Of a DNA stretch of 64,000 nucleotides, positions 1 through 8,318 are shown piece by piece. The notes beneath the pieces were generated by a model that was given only the letters and a program-made list of their open reading frames with translations, was not told the DNA's origin and did not search any database. Made by a program: the position numbers and the translations under genes. Within the stretch, counting starts at the first letter, position 1. Every line of letters begins with the position of its first letter. The stretch lies in NCBI GenBank assembly GCA_964344305.1, contig CAYFMT010000009.1:20550-84549 (forward strand), in the 5' to 3' direction. Source of the DNA: JABMOV01 sp964344305 (GTDB taxonomy: Bacteria > Fidelibacterota > Marinisomatia > Marinisomatales > JABMOV01).

Positions 1-1
1 T

Positions 2-799
2 TCAAGACACATATCGGGTCACAAACTTTCAGGATTGTTTATTAATGAAAGACTCCTTTTTGAATTTGGCGAGCAGATTATATACACCGGGGAGAATCGC
101 GGATTTGAGTTAATGTATATCAACCCTGGTGTCCCGTATGTTTTTGCAGCCTATGAGAATGAAGACTTAAATGTTGACGGATACAACAATGACAATGGAA
201 TGATATTTGTGGATTTCAGGTGGATTCAAAATCCAGGTTTATCCTTCTATGGAGAATTCATTCTGGATGACTATCAGTTAGATGATACGGATGTGCAGAA
301 TATGTTGGGGTACAAACTTGGATTGGACGGTGCAATTAATCTGCTGAATAGACAAATCACTTTTGAAACGGAGTACACACAAATTGATTCATGGACCTAT
401 ATCCATCACGGTCAATTCACCACCTTGCAGAATCGTGGTCATGCCATCGGATACCCTTACGGATCGGATGTGAGATCATTCCGAATACAGGCTGACTACT
501 GGGTTCATGAAAAATGGATACTGGATGTTGAATACACATGGATGGAAAAAGGAAGTTATACACTTCAAATGCCTTGGGGGAATACTAATTCAAAAAATGA
601 TCCATTCCCCTCAGAACCAACCTCAATTCTGAACCTCTTTGAATCATCTATAAGCTACTGGATGAAACATGGTATCATAGAGGCTGGCTGGTCCAACATT
701 CCATTCCCCCACGAAATCGCTTATGAAGGTAGAACTGAGTTAAAAGGATCATTTTTCTTAAAGCTTCAGCTGGTGTATGAATTAAAACATGAGTTTTAA
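2..799 (+). CDS. Wzi-like capsule assembly outer-membrane barrel (3' part)
   Basis: The reading frame is open to the left edge of the window, so this is the C-terminal part (about 266 residues) of a longer protein. The visible segment starts with RHISGHKLSGLFINERLLFE and continues with NPGVPYVFAAYENED and a stretch with alternating aromatic and polar residues, ending in a terminal strand (LQLVYELKHEF) that finishes on phenylalanine, as outer-membrane barrels do. The 'SGH(K/R)L...N.R..FEFGE...Y...NRGFELMYINP' pattern resembles the capsule assembly Wzi family, which anchors surface polysaccharide. A TagO/WecA-like gene follows 220 bases downstream, consistent with a surface polymer role. The first internal start-like codon (TTG at 35) is not a credible start because conserved residues lie upstream of it. 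Family assignment is from remembered patterns only. Confidence 0.6.
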   Translation, partial: SRHISGHKLSGLFINERLLFEFGEQIIYTGENRGFELMYINPGVPYVFAAYENEDLNVDGYNNDNGMIFVDFRWIQNPGLSFYGEFILDDYQLDDTDVQNMLGYKLGLDGAINLLNRQITFETEYTQIDSWTYIHHGQFTTLQNRGHAIGYPYGSDVRSFRIQADYWVHEKWILDVEYTWMEKGSYTLQMPWGNTNSKNDPFPSEPTSILNLFESSISYWMKHGIIEAGWSNIPFPHEIAYEGRTELKGSFFLKLQLVYELKHEF

Positions 800-804
800 A
801 ATTG

Positions 805-871
805 GTAACGAGTGACCAGTGACATATGTGTCAATTAATGGTGAGAAAAATTATGTCTCGTCACTCGTTAC
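805..871. repeat. Inverted repeat after the Wzi-like gene
   Basis: A perfect 12-base inverted repeat, GTAACGAGTGAC (805-816) and GTCACTCGTTAC (860-871), encloses further near-palindromic words (TGACATATGTGTCA around 820-833). There is no clean T-run after it, so a terminator role is uncertain. The words (GTCACTCGTTAC, AGTCACT) resemble the TCACG-rich intergenic repeat found near 3.7, 5.2 and 5.9 kb. The rest of 872-1006 holds nothing I recognise. Confidence 0.6.
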
Positions 872-1006
872 GTGTAACTAGTCACTTAGTAATTTCCCGT
901 TTCCATTTATTGATTTCCCTCACACACACCATCCAACACGACCCTTAGATTCGCCATGCTGTTTTTCTAAAAACCCAAATAATCCATGTAATAAACATTA
1001 GAATTC

Positions 1007-1012
1007 TATAAT
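1007..1012 (+). promoter_or_regulatory. TATAAT -10-like box close to an ATG
   Basis: A perfect TATAAT lies 8 bases before the ATG at 1021, and no Shine-Dalgarno sequence is present between them. If it is a real -10 box, the transcript would start at or next to the start codon (leaderless). No convincing -35 box is visible. Similar arrangements occur at 14129 and 44726. Confidence 0.3.
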
Positions 1013-1020
1013 ATGACCCC

Positions 1021-2637
1021 ATGACTGCACTAACATATTTCACATTAGCATTTGCTTTAACACTCTGGCTTTCCAGGTTCTTGTTGACCTATATGGATCC
1101 TTCATTTTTTATGGATCATCCAACTGAGAGGAAAATTCACGATCGGCCAAAACCAAGATTCGGTGGTTTGGCATTTGGTCCCATTATCATTATTCTTGGT
1201 TGGTTCCTGCTGAATGGAGCAGGACATCTTACCTGGTATTTCCTCGGGGCCATTGCCATATTTATACTTGGTGCAGTGGATGACTACTGGACTATCTCAT
1301 GGCATGTAAAGCTGCCGGTCCAGCTATTTGTGGGTTTCCTTGTAGTCATTCAATTCTTAAACCATATTGAATCCATCTCCTTTTTCTCATTGGTTCTTCC
1401 GGAAAATCAATGGATTCTGATAGGTTTGTATGTGTTCTGGTTCATCGGTATTCTAAATGCCATGAATTTAATAGATGGCATGGATGGACTGGCTGGTGGA
1501 TTTGTTTTTCTTTCCTCATTTGCCTGTATAATTCTGGGATGGTATTACGAGGCCAGACAGTTCATGTATATTAATGCCATCATCATGGGTGCCATGATAG
1601 CTTTCTTGCATTTTAATCAGAAGCCATCCAAATTTTTTATGGGTGATAGTGGCAGTCTACTACTGGGATTTCATATCGCAACCTTACCATTGCAAATGGT
1701 ATCATCATTAAATGGCATTCAAACGATAGATATGACTCCCTTCATCCTTCTTACTTCATACTTAATTATTGATACAACCAGGGTTTTTTATATAAGGATT
1801 TACAATAAGCGTCATCCATTGGAGCCTGATCAATCTCACTTACATCATATCATGCTAAAAAATAGTGGTTCATATAATGGTACATTGTTGTCCATCTTTT
1901 TTTTCCTGGGAATATCAGGCATTACTGCCCTTATCTATACAATGAAAAACCTGAACATCATTTATATGTATGTGTATTTTGCTATCATTCTATTGGTAGT
2001 GCTCGTGCCTAAAATCATGGACAGCATTGTTTTTCTATTAACGCGAATAATACAATCCATTAAAACAAATGAAATTGAATATGACCCAATGCGGTTGATT
2101 TTACGTGTTAGATACTTACCATTTATTACTATTCTGTATTTTGCAGGGATACTACTGGTGTCTCCTGGTCTAAACCAAATGAATACAGTGTCAGCCCTCC
2201 TGGTATTAAGCAGTGTAATTATACTGGCATTTATTTTTTCAGGGACCAATATACATTATCGGTCAGAAGTGTTGATAATTGGTATAGGAATTATTCAATC
2301 TGTTTTTGTGTTCAATCTGTACTCGAGTGATACTTCCTTCTCAAATGGAATATTGATTCAGACTGGGAATATCCTTAGATATGGAAGCCTTTTGTTTATT
2401 TCCGTCGTCACATTTATGAACTACATTTTGCATGGGAAGCGGATTCCCGGTGAATTCTGGTCCGCCACGGATCTACTTATTATCATTATTCTGGCAGGTC
2501 GTGCAAGTATAAAATCTATTGGATTTGGTATTCCTGTCTTTATGTCGTTTGAATTAGGAATAATATATTTAAGCAACAAACTTTATGTTCCACGAATCCT
2601 TTTGGGTTCGCTTTTAGCACCCCAGAACACGAGGTGA
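1021..2637 (+). CDS. TagO/WecA/MraY-like polyprenyl-phosphate GlcNAc/MurNAc-1-phosphate transferase
   Basis: This is a 538-residue polytopic membrane protein of glycosyltransferase family 4 (MraY/WecA/TagO), which moves a sugar-1-phosphate from a UDP-sugar to undecaprenyl phosphate and so starts O-antigen, capsule or teichoic acid linkage units. Visible motifs are HDRPKPRFGGLAFG (about 40-53), a D-D pair in GAVDDYWTISWHVK (about 84-97), NAMNLIDGMDGLAGG (about 147-161), FFMGDSGSLLLGF (about 206-218) and the cytoplasmic HLHHIMLK loop (about 274-281). The usual family length is 320-370. Here some 200 extra C-terminal residues form further hydrophobic helices of unknown role. It probably primes the surface polymer made by the 6-16 kb cluster. 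Confidence is high for the family and low for the sugar. Confidence 0.88.
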   Translation: MTALTYFTLAFALTLWLSRFLLTYMDPSFFMDHPTERKIHDRPKPRFGGLAFGPIIIILGWFLLNGAGHLTWYFLGAIAIFILGAVDDYWTISWHVKLPVQLFVGFLVVIQFLNHIESISFFSLVLPENQWILIGLYVFWFIGILNAMNLIDGMDGLAGGFVFLSSFACIILGWYYEARQFMYINAIIMGAMIAFLHFNQKPSKFFMGDSGSLLLGFHIATLPLQMVSSLNGIQTIDMTPFILLTSYLIIDTTRVFYIRIYNKRHPLEPDQSHLHHIMLKNSGSYNGTLLSIFFFLGISGITALIYTMKNLNIIYMYVYFAIILLVVLVPKIMDSIVFLLTRIIQSIKTNEIEYDPMRLILRVRYLPFITILYFAGILLVSPGLNQMNTVSALLVLSSVIILAFIFSGTNIHYRSEVLIIGIGIIQSVFVFNLYSSDTSFSNGILIQTGNILRYGSLLFISVVTFMNYILHGKRIPGEFWSATDLLIIIILAGRASIKSIGFGIPVFMSFELGIIYLSNKLYVPRILLGSLLAPQNTR

Positions 2638-2762
2638 ATCGGTCACATATCACATGAAGCTACCGTCGATAAATATTCTTTATGAAACTATTGTATCATG
2701 ACTTCATGCGTCGTAAAATCAACCTAAGCTGTCAAAATTTATTTAACATTGGAGGCAAACAA

Positions 2763-3290
2763 ATGAAACGTATTGGCTATATAGTATTGGTATCCTTACT
2801 GTGTATAATGCCATTGAATGCTCAAGGCATGGCAGCACTGGAAGGATATGATGTAGGAGTCACAGGAAGTCTGGGCTTCATAAACGGTGCATTCATGACC
2901 AATGCTCCTGCGGGGGCAAGTTTGGTAATTGGTACACCATTCGGATACAACGTGAGCGGTTTTGATTTAACCTTTTCAGCTGCATTGGGTATGTACTCAG
3001 CTGAGAAAAATGAAGGTGATAAGTTTGCACCTTTCGTAGCAGGAGTGGGTGCAAATATGACCATAGCTGAAATGGTATTTGCTGAATCACATCTGGGTCT
3101 TGTCGGTGCCGGTTTTGGTGTTCGTGGCTTTGCTGGAGTTTCTCTTGAAAGACTCATGAAACAATCTCTGAATCTTCCTGTCAACATATTGGTTGGTGGT
3201 GAAGGGTTCTTAGCACTGAAACCTGATTCAAATGCACCGAATTCTACTTATTGGGGTGGATTGGGTGTAAGATTGGACTACAGTTTCTAA
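2763..3290 (+). CDS. Small exported protein, probably outer-membrane or periplasmic
   Basis: I do not recognise a named family. The ATG at 2763 is preceded by GGAGG at a good distance and gives a clear signal peptide (KR, then IGYIVLVSLLCIMPLNAQG), so it is preferred over an in-frame ATG 81 bases upstream. The mature part (about 153 residues) is rich in glycine, alanine and short alternating segments (FNLTF-like, ending RLDYSF with a terminal phenylalanine), which fits a small eight-strand-like outer-membrane barrel. It is followed by a strong terminator and so forms its own transcription unit end. Confidence 0.65.
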   Translation: MKRIGYIVLVSLLCIMPLNAQGMAALEGYDVGVTGSLGFINGAFMTNAPAGASLVIGTPFGYNVSGFDLTFSAALGMYSAEKNEGDKFAPFVAGVGANMTIAEMVFAESHLGLVGAGFGVRGFAGVSLERLMKQSLNLPVNILVGGEGFLALKPDSNAPNSTYWGGLGVRLDYSF

Positions 3291-3316
3291 TTACTCTCAC
3301 TGATCACAAATACATT

Positions 3317-3348
3317 AAAGGCGTTCAGAAATGGGCGCCTTTTTTTAT
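3317..3348 (+). terminator. Rho-independent terminator
   Basis: The arms AAAGGCG (3317-3323) and CGCCTTT (3336-3342) flank a 12-base loop, followed by TTTTTTT. It lies 27 bases after the stop of the small exported protein gene. Confidence 0.85.
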
Positions 3349-3349
3349 A

Positions 3350-3735
3350 CTTGAATACGTGAATTGTGAGTCGTGATGCGAAATGTTAACCTGTCCATTG
3401 TAGTCCCGCACATGAAAATGTCGGGACGTAGATGGATACGTGATCTGTGATGCTTTATATGTAATGAACGATGGGTGCTGTGTGAATGACGGATTATACA
3501 AAACTTGGATAGGTTTTTCCTTTGTGGAAAGAACCAATAGATGGGTAGAAAAATATTTGGCACTTTACTATCCGTACTAGACTCCTTGCGGACACGAAAT
3601 AACAAAGGACGGTTAATTTCCTGACTTCAGTCTCCCGATCCCTGTCGCCAGTTGTCAGTTTTCAGTCTCCAGCATACGAATCACGCATATCGCGTTACGG
3701 ATCACACATCACAGATCACGATTCACGACTTACGG
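3350..3735. repeat. Repeat-filled intergenic region (TCACG words and a TCCCG...CGGGA hairpin)
   Basis: No credible gene is present. 3353-3372 and 3430-3455 hold permuted GTGA/CGTGA words. 3403-3427 is a hairpin GTCCCG-C-ACAT / ATGT-CGGGAC of the dispersed CCCGACA family. 3640-3665 has CAGTTGTCAGTTTTCAGTC-like words. 3670-3735 is a dense run of 'ATCACGCAT', 'TTACGGATCAC', 'GATTCACGAC' words. The hemW stop codon (3730-3732) falls inside this last block. Confidence 0.7.
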
Positions 3736-4881
3736 CATCGCCATCTCCGCCGCAATCCCATCCGCAAATGCAAGCCCTGTCTCTGTAAGTCGAATCCTTC
3801 CGCCCGAAATCTCCAAGCAACCTGGGTATTCACCCATCACGCATTTCACATTACGCATTACGATCTCATGGTATTTGGAAGGCAGGTCATTAACCGAAAA
3901 CCCATCAGATAGCCTCAACCCAAATCCCGTCACCTGATTCACGTACTCTACATCGTCCATCTCATAGGAAGTCTCAACGGACGATCCACCATCTTTCATC
4001 CTGCGAATATATTCATGAACAGATGACAGATTGTTCCACCGGGTAATCCCATCAAAACCATGGGCAGAGGGACCAAACGCCAGGTATGGGTGAATACACC
4101 AGTAATGAAGGTTGTGCTTACATTCATACCCTGGGAGAGAAAAGTTGGAAATCTCATAAGGGATGTACCCGTCATTCTTCAGGATCTGTCTGGTACGATA
4201 AAACATATCAAGTGAGATGTCATCCTCTGGCATGGTAATCATTCCCGCTTCAACCCCTTTATGAAGGCCCGTATTATCCTCCACTGTAAGGCTGTAAGCC
4301 GATACGTGCTGAACACCCATAGCCAGGATGGTTCTTAGGTCCAATTCCCACTCATCAGTAGTTTGATTCGGAATTCCAAAAATGAGGTCTGTGTTGATAT
4401 TGGACAGTCCCGAATCCTGCACCTGTTTAATGGTGTCAATAGCCTGACCTGCTGTATGGATCCGCGTGAGTAAATCCAGGTGTTTCTGATGGAGAGATTG
4501 AATCCCTATGGATAAGCGGTTGACTCCCATCCCTGGTAGGGATATTAAAAGCTCCTTTTTTAATTCACCGGGATTGGTCTCTATTGTGAATTCGGTTACA
4601 TTCGACAAATCCAGGTGTTTGTGAAGAGCGTTCAGTACTTGGTCCAGTTGATGCTTTCCAAGGATTGTGGGAGTCCCACCACCGAAGAAAACGGTATCAA
4701 TATCCCACCCAGTATTACGATAGGGTGATTGTGAGATTTCAAGTATAAGAGCATCCACAAAGGCGGGGATGAGCTCTTCCTTGTCTGCAACAGAGTAAAA
4801 ATCACAGTACATGCATTTTGTGAGGCAAAAGGGGATATGAATGTAGAGACCGCCAGTCTTGCTTTGGGGGTAGGATTCCAT
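3730..4881 (-). CDS. hemW: Radical SAM haem chaperone HemW (coproporphyrinogen oxidase-like)
   Basis: This 383-residue protein matches the HemW family in length. It carries the radical SAM cysteine motif CLTKCMYC near residues 17-24, inside the family hallmark YIHIPFC, then FFGGGTPT, NPGEL, and the HNLHYW..HPYLAFGPSAHGF block typical of HemW/HemN-like proteins. HemW is thought to carry haem rather than to oxidise coproporphyrinogen; true HemN has a different N-terminus. The ATG at 4881 is preferred over a TTG two codons upstream. Near the C-terminus (about residues 337-349; DNA 3836-3872) the sequence consists of the same TCACG/ATTACG words that fill the neighbouring intergenic repeat, although the protein length there is normal. 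No operon partner is visible. Confidence 0.93.
   Translation of the reverse strand: MESYPQSKTGGLYIHIPFCLTKCMYCDFYSVADKEELIPAFVDALILEISQSPYRNTGWDIDTVFFGGGTPTILGKHQLDQVLNALHKHLDLSNVTEFTIETNPGELKKELLISLPGMGVNRLSIGIQSLHQKHLDLLTRIHTAGQAIDTIKQVQDSGLSNINTDLIFGIPNQTTDEWELDLRTILAMGVQHVSAYSLTVEDNTGLHKGVEAGMITMPEDDISLDMFYRTRQILKNDGYIPYEISNFSLPGYECKHNLHYWCIHPYLAFGPSAHGFDGITRWNNLSSVHEYIRRMKDGGSSVETSYEMDDVEYVNQVTGFGLRLSDGFSVNDLPSKYHEIVMRNVKCVMGEYPGCLEISGGRIRLTETGLAFADGIAAEMAMP
3836..3872. repeat. TCACG/TTACG repeat words inside hemW
   Basis: The words ATCACGCATT, CACATTACGC and ATTACGATC follow each other within the hemW coding region, matching the style of the repeat block at 3670-3735 about 100 bases away. 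They encode roughly EIVMRNVKCVMG of the C-terminal region. Confidence 0.5.
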
Positions 4882-5239
4882 AATCAAAATTACCCTGTCA
4901 TCTTGCTGGAATGAAATGGTGAATGAATCGTCACCTTCCTAGGGTGTGGCTTAGAATTCTCCACAAACTAAATGAGATCGCTTCATTTCATTCGCGATGA
5001 CAACACCGTACTGTCATTGCGAGGAATGACAGAAAGTTTACTAACCGTAATGCAATGAAGATTGGTGGCAATCTCTGAACCAGTCTATTTTATATCGAAT
5101 TAATGGAAGAGACGCCCAAGATGTTACACATCCCGCATCACGATTTACGATTCACGAATATAGAGATCGCTTCATGTCATTCGCGATGACAATAAAACTA
5201 CATACTTGTTACATGTCACTTGTCACGAGTCACGGAGTT
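4882..5239. repeat. Intergenic repeats: CATTGCGAG palindromes and TCACG words
   Basis: No gene is seen. 4977-5035 holds GATCGCTTCAT...TTCGCGATGACA followed by TGTCATTGCGAGGAATGACAG, and 5041-5080 has TAATGCAATGAAGATTGGTGGCAATCTC. Together these form copies of the widespread GTCATTGCGAG...GAAGCAATCTC intergenic repeat. 5122-5160 and 5200-5236 are TCACG-rich words, and 5163-5193 is another GATCGCTTCATGTCATTCGCGATGACA copy. The region separates hemW from the groES-like gene, both on the minus strand. Confidence 0.7.
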
Positions 5240-5620
5240 TCATTCTGTCAAATCATCCAGATCATCCCGCATAAGTATGAGTACTGCAGATTGAGGTACA
5301 ATGAGGTAAGAAATATCATCCACCTTGATCTCAATGGAAGACTTGCTTAAAAAGAGAGCATAATCCCCAACCTCTGCCTGTGTGGGTATATATTTCACAT
5401 CCGGGTCAATCCGTTCATCCCAGGGTTCATCGGTTGAATCATCAGGTTTTCCAAGGGGAATACCTGGACCCACTTCCACCACGATCCCGCCTCGAATATC
5501 TTGCTTATCAATGACACTCGGTGGTAAATACAGACCTGAAGCGGATTTCTTTTCTCCGCTTTCCGGACGAATCAAGAGGCGATCCCCCACCACAATGATC
5601 TGTTTGTTTTTGCTTTTCAT
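5240..5620 (-). CDS. Divergent GroES-like co-chaperonin
   Basis: The protein has 126 residues, longer than the usual 95-100 of GroES. The N-terminal GDRLLIRPESGEKKSASGLYLP block and IRGGIVVEVGPG are clear Cpn10 features, and VGDYALF and YLIVPQSAVL match the C-terminal strands. Extra residues (about 60-85: GKPDDSTDEPWDERIDP...) sit between the first two conserved blocks where GroES normally has a short linker. No groEL is nearby, so this may be a second, specialised co-chaperonin or a GroES-fold protein with another job. It stands alone between two repeat-filled regions. Confidence 0.8.
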   Translation of the reverse strand: MKSKNKQIIVVGDRLLIRPESGEKKSASGLYLPPSVIDKQDIRGGIVVEVGPGIPLGKPDDSTDEPWDERIDPDVKYIPTQAEVGDYALFLSKSSIEIKVDDISYLIVPQSAVLILMRDDLDDLTE

Positions 5621-6054
5621 GTTAGAATTTAAAAATGCTGTTATTGCTATTCCGATTAAATCGTGGGTAGCATTATCACCCTGTCATTGCGAGCGGCTTG
5701 ACCATCGTAATAAAATGAAGATGGTAGCGAAGCAATCTATGACCCCAGAATTGAGATCACGTCGTCCTTTCAGTCCTCGCGTGGCTTGCCGAAGCAGTCT
5801 TGCGAAGGCAGGTGATGACTACAAAACCTCAAACTGGCAACTGAGAACTGCCCACTGATTCCAATCTTCCTTTTACAGATCACGCATACCGCTTGACGCA
5901 TCACAACCTACGATCCACGAGTAAAGAGATCGCTTCTCCAAACTCCTGCCTCCATCAACTTTCACAATCCCCCAGCCCCTAACCCCTAGCCCCCAATCCC
6001 AACCCCTAGCAACTCCATCTTTCATTCCCCTGTGTTATTCACGAAATTCCTGAG
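5621..6054. repeat. Intergenic repeats including a C-rich block
   Basis: No gene is seen. 5682-5745 is a CTGTCATTGCGAGCGG...GTAGCGAAGCAATCTATGA copy of the CATTGCGAG family. 5781-5813 has GGCTTGCCGAAGCAGTC...GCGAAGGCAGG of the CCTGCC/GGCAGG family. 5822-5850 has CTGGCAACTGAGAACTG words, and 5872-5925 is TCACG/GACGCATCAC words. 5969-6007 is a run of CCCCTA/CCCCC tracts that would be G-rich on the minus strand. The GNAT gene starts at 6055. Confidence 0.65.
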
Positions 6055-6477
6055 ATGAAAATCACCGTGAAACCCGTGGAATCAGACAAGGAGCTAAAGG
6101 CAGTTCACGATATACGGAAAATCGTATTTGTGAAGGAACAGGGTGTATCAGAACGCATCGAAATTGATGAACATGAAACCGATTCTACTCACATTATTGC
6201 TACCATGGATGATAAACCAGTTGGCACTGCCAGATGGAGACGGACGGACATTGGTATCAAGCTGGAACGATTTGCAGTGTTAAAAGAATATCGCGGTTAT
6301 GCCGTTGGTAAAAAACTGGTGGAATTCTGCATAAACGCACATGTTGACTCACACACTGTATATCTAAATGCCCAAACCTCCGTCATTGAGTTTTATACAA
6401 AATATGGGTTTCAAACCACAGGACCCGAATTCATGGAAGCAGATATCCCACATGTTAAAATGGTATACAAAAAATGA
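6055..6477 (+). CDS. GNAT family N-acetyltransferase (ElaA/YjcF-like)
   Basis: The 140-residue protein has the full length of a single GNAT domain. VFVKEQGVSERIEIDEHETDSTH is the N-terminal signature of the ElaA/YjcF group. ERFAVLKEYRGYAVGKKLVEF is the acetyl-CoA pyrophosphate-binding loop (Q/R-x-x-G-x-G/A in a variant form, RGYAVGK), and YTKYGFQTTGPEFMEADIPHVKM is the usual C-terminal end. The substrate is unknown. It overlaps the next gene by four bases (ATGA), so it is translationally coupled to the ABC exporter, which may indicate a part in the surface polymer pathway or merely co-transcription. Confidence 0.85.
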   Translation: MKITVKPVESDKELKAVHDIRKIVFVKEQGVSERIEIDEHETDSTHIIATMDDKPVGTARWRRTDIGIKLERFAVLKEYRGYAVGKKLVEFCINAHVDSHTVYLNAQTSVIEFYTKYGFQTTGPEFMEADIPHVKMVYKK

Positions 6478-8315
6478 GCGCCAAAACCCACGTTTACAGA
6501 CGACTGTTATCCCTGGTAAAATCCCATATAGGCCTTATACTTTTGTCCACCCTGGCAGCCCTCATTTATGTGGTGCTGAACAGTGCCTCCATCTGGCTTA
6601 CAGCGACACTGCTGAACAATATTCTCACAGATTTTGATGAACTCGTTCGTGCTCATGCCCATTTGAAAACAGAGGGACTCTCAAATGCCAACGATTATTT
6701 GAAATTTTATACCAACGAGTTCATTTTAAAAACCACCCCCATGGAAACGTTGAAAGTCCTGTGCATCACCATTCTGGTGGTGTTTGGACTGAAAAACCTC
6801 TTTCTGTATTTAAAAAATATTACCCTTGCCTTTGTTCAGCTGAAAATGATCCAGGGGATTCGTGACAGGCTTTACGAACATCTTCATTCCCTGTCCCTGA
6901 CGTACTTCAATAAAAAACAATCTGGAGAACTCACATCCATCATCATCAACGATGTGTCCCACATGCGCCAGGCCCTGTCTACAAGTTTCCAGAAACTCTT
7001 CATCGAACCCATCAATATCCTCATGATGGTGATCCTCCTCTTTGTTATCAGCTGGAAACTGGCCCTCATTGCCATCCTCATCATTCCTGTTTCAGGGACG
7101 GTCATTGTGTGGATTGGAAGAAGCATCCGCCGGAAATCAAGACGCACCGCCAGTAAAATTGCCAACATCACAAACATTATCACGGAAACGTTGTCATCGA
7201 TCCGGATCGTGAAAGCTTTCGTCATGAGCGATTATGAGGTGAATCGATTCAAGAAGCAGACCCAGCACCATTTCAAGCTTTTGTATCGTCGGGCCAGACT
7301 AAGACACTTGGCTCCACCAGTAACTGAAACCATCGGTGTCATTATTGGAGCGGTACTTCTCTGGGTAGGAGGCAGGGAAGTATTGGTAACTGAAACCATT
7401 ACCAGTGAAGATTTCTTGCGATTCATTCTCATCCTTTTTTCCACTTTCACACCCGTAAGGAACCTCAGTAATGTGAATGCTAATCTTCAAATCGGTGTGG
7501 CGTCAGCAGAACGTGTCTTTCGCATAATGGATACACGGTCTGAACTTCATGATGATCCTGAAGGACTCACCACCATCAAACTCGAAAAAGAACTGCGATT
7601 TGATCACGTAGGATTTTCCTATGAAAATGGAGACGATTCAACGGTAGAGGATGTTTCTTTCTCTGTTGAAAAAGGACAAATCATAGCCCTGGTTGGACAG
7701 AGTGGTGCAGGGAAATCCACAGTGGCAGATCTCATTCCAAGGTTTTATGATGTGAACAGCGGGTCTATTACCATTGATGGTGTGGATATCAGGAAATATC
7801 GTCTGAACACCCTTCGTAATCTCATGGGAATAGTCACCCAGGATACCATCCTGTTCGATGACACCATTTTAAACAACATCGCCTATGGGGACACCACAAT
7901 CGATCTGGAAAAAGTCACAGAAGCGGCAAAAGCCGCAAACGCTCTGGAGTTTATCCAGGAGCTCCCCGATGGATTTGAATCCCGGGTGGGTGAAAATGGT
8001 GTTAATCTGTCCGGGGGACAAAAACAGCGCATCGCCATTGCCAGAGCGTTGCTCCTGAACCCGCCACTCCTGATCCTGGATGAAGCAACGTCCAGTCTGG
8101 ACACAGAATCAGAGCGGGAAGTGCAGCGCGCCATTGAATCACTGCTACACCACAGAACCGTCATTGTTATTGCCCATAGATTATCCACTGTGGTGAATGC
8201 CGACAATATTATAGTCATGCAAAATGGACGTATTCTGGATCAGGGAAAACACGATGATTTAATGGGCACCTGCGATTACTACAATCAACTGTTTACTCTT
8301 CAAAACCACGGCTAA
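6474..8315 (+). CDS. MsbA-like ABC exporter (fused permease and ATPase)
   Basis: This 613-residue half-transporter works as a homodimer in the inner membrane. Residues about 1-340 form the six-helix type I exporter domain, and about 365-613 form the ATPase. Visible ATPase motifs are Walker A GQSGAGKST (about 407-415), Q-loop VTQDTILFDD, signature LSGGQKQR (about 513), Walker B LLILDEATSSLD (about 531-542) and switch His in IVIAHRLST. It closely resembles MsbA/lipid flippases and teichoic or capsule precursor exporters. It is the first large gene of a run of surface polymer genes and probably flips a lipid-linked product. It begins four bases before the GNAT stop and ends three bases before the next gene. 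Confidence 0.92.
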   Translation: MSAKTHVYRRLLSLVKSHIGLILLSTLAALIYVVLNSASIWLTATLLNNILTDFDELVRAHAHLKTEGLSNANDYLKFYTNEFILKTTPMETLKVLCITILVVFGLKNLFLYLKNITLAFVQLKMIQGIRDRLYEHLHSLSLTYFNKKQSGELTSIIINDVSHMRQALSTSFQKLFIEPINILMMVILLFVISWKLALIAILIIPVSGTVIVWIGRSIRRKSRRTASKIANITNIITETLSSIRIVKAFVMSDYEVNRFKKQTQHHFKLLYRRARLRHLAPPVTETIGVIIGAVLLWVGGREVLVTETITSEDFLRFILILFSTFTPVRNLSNVNANLQIGVASAERVFRIMDTRSELHDDPEGLTTIKLEKELRFDHVGFSYENGDDSTVEDVSFSVEKGQIIALVGQSGAGKSTVADLIPRFYDVNSGSITIDGVDIRKYRLNTLRNLMGIVTQDTILFDDTILNNIAYGDTTIDLEKVTEAAKAANALEFIQELPDGFESRVGENGVNLSGGQKQRIAIARALLLNPPLLILDEATSSLDTESEREVQRAIESLLHHRTVIVIAHRLSTVVNADNIIVMQNGRILDQGKHDDLMGTCDYYNQLFTLQNHG

Positions 8316-8318
8316 CGG

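Noticed and set aside
3640..3735. A CRISPR array in the word-repeat region
   Set aside because: The words are shorter than CRISPR repeats, vary in order and have no regular spacers; no cas gene is in the window.
3652..3912. An 86-codon plus-strand frame rich in His and Arg
   Set aside because: Composed of TCACG repeat words and antisense hemW sequence.
5382..5858. A 158-codon plus-strand open frame across the groES-like gene and the repeat region
   Set aside because: The first part is antisense to a real Cpn10 gene and the second part is intergenic repeat; no conserved protein features.
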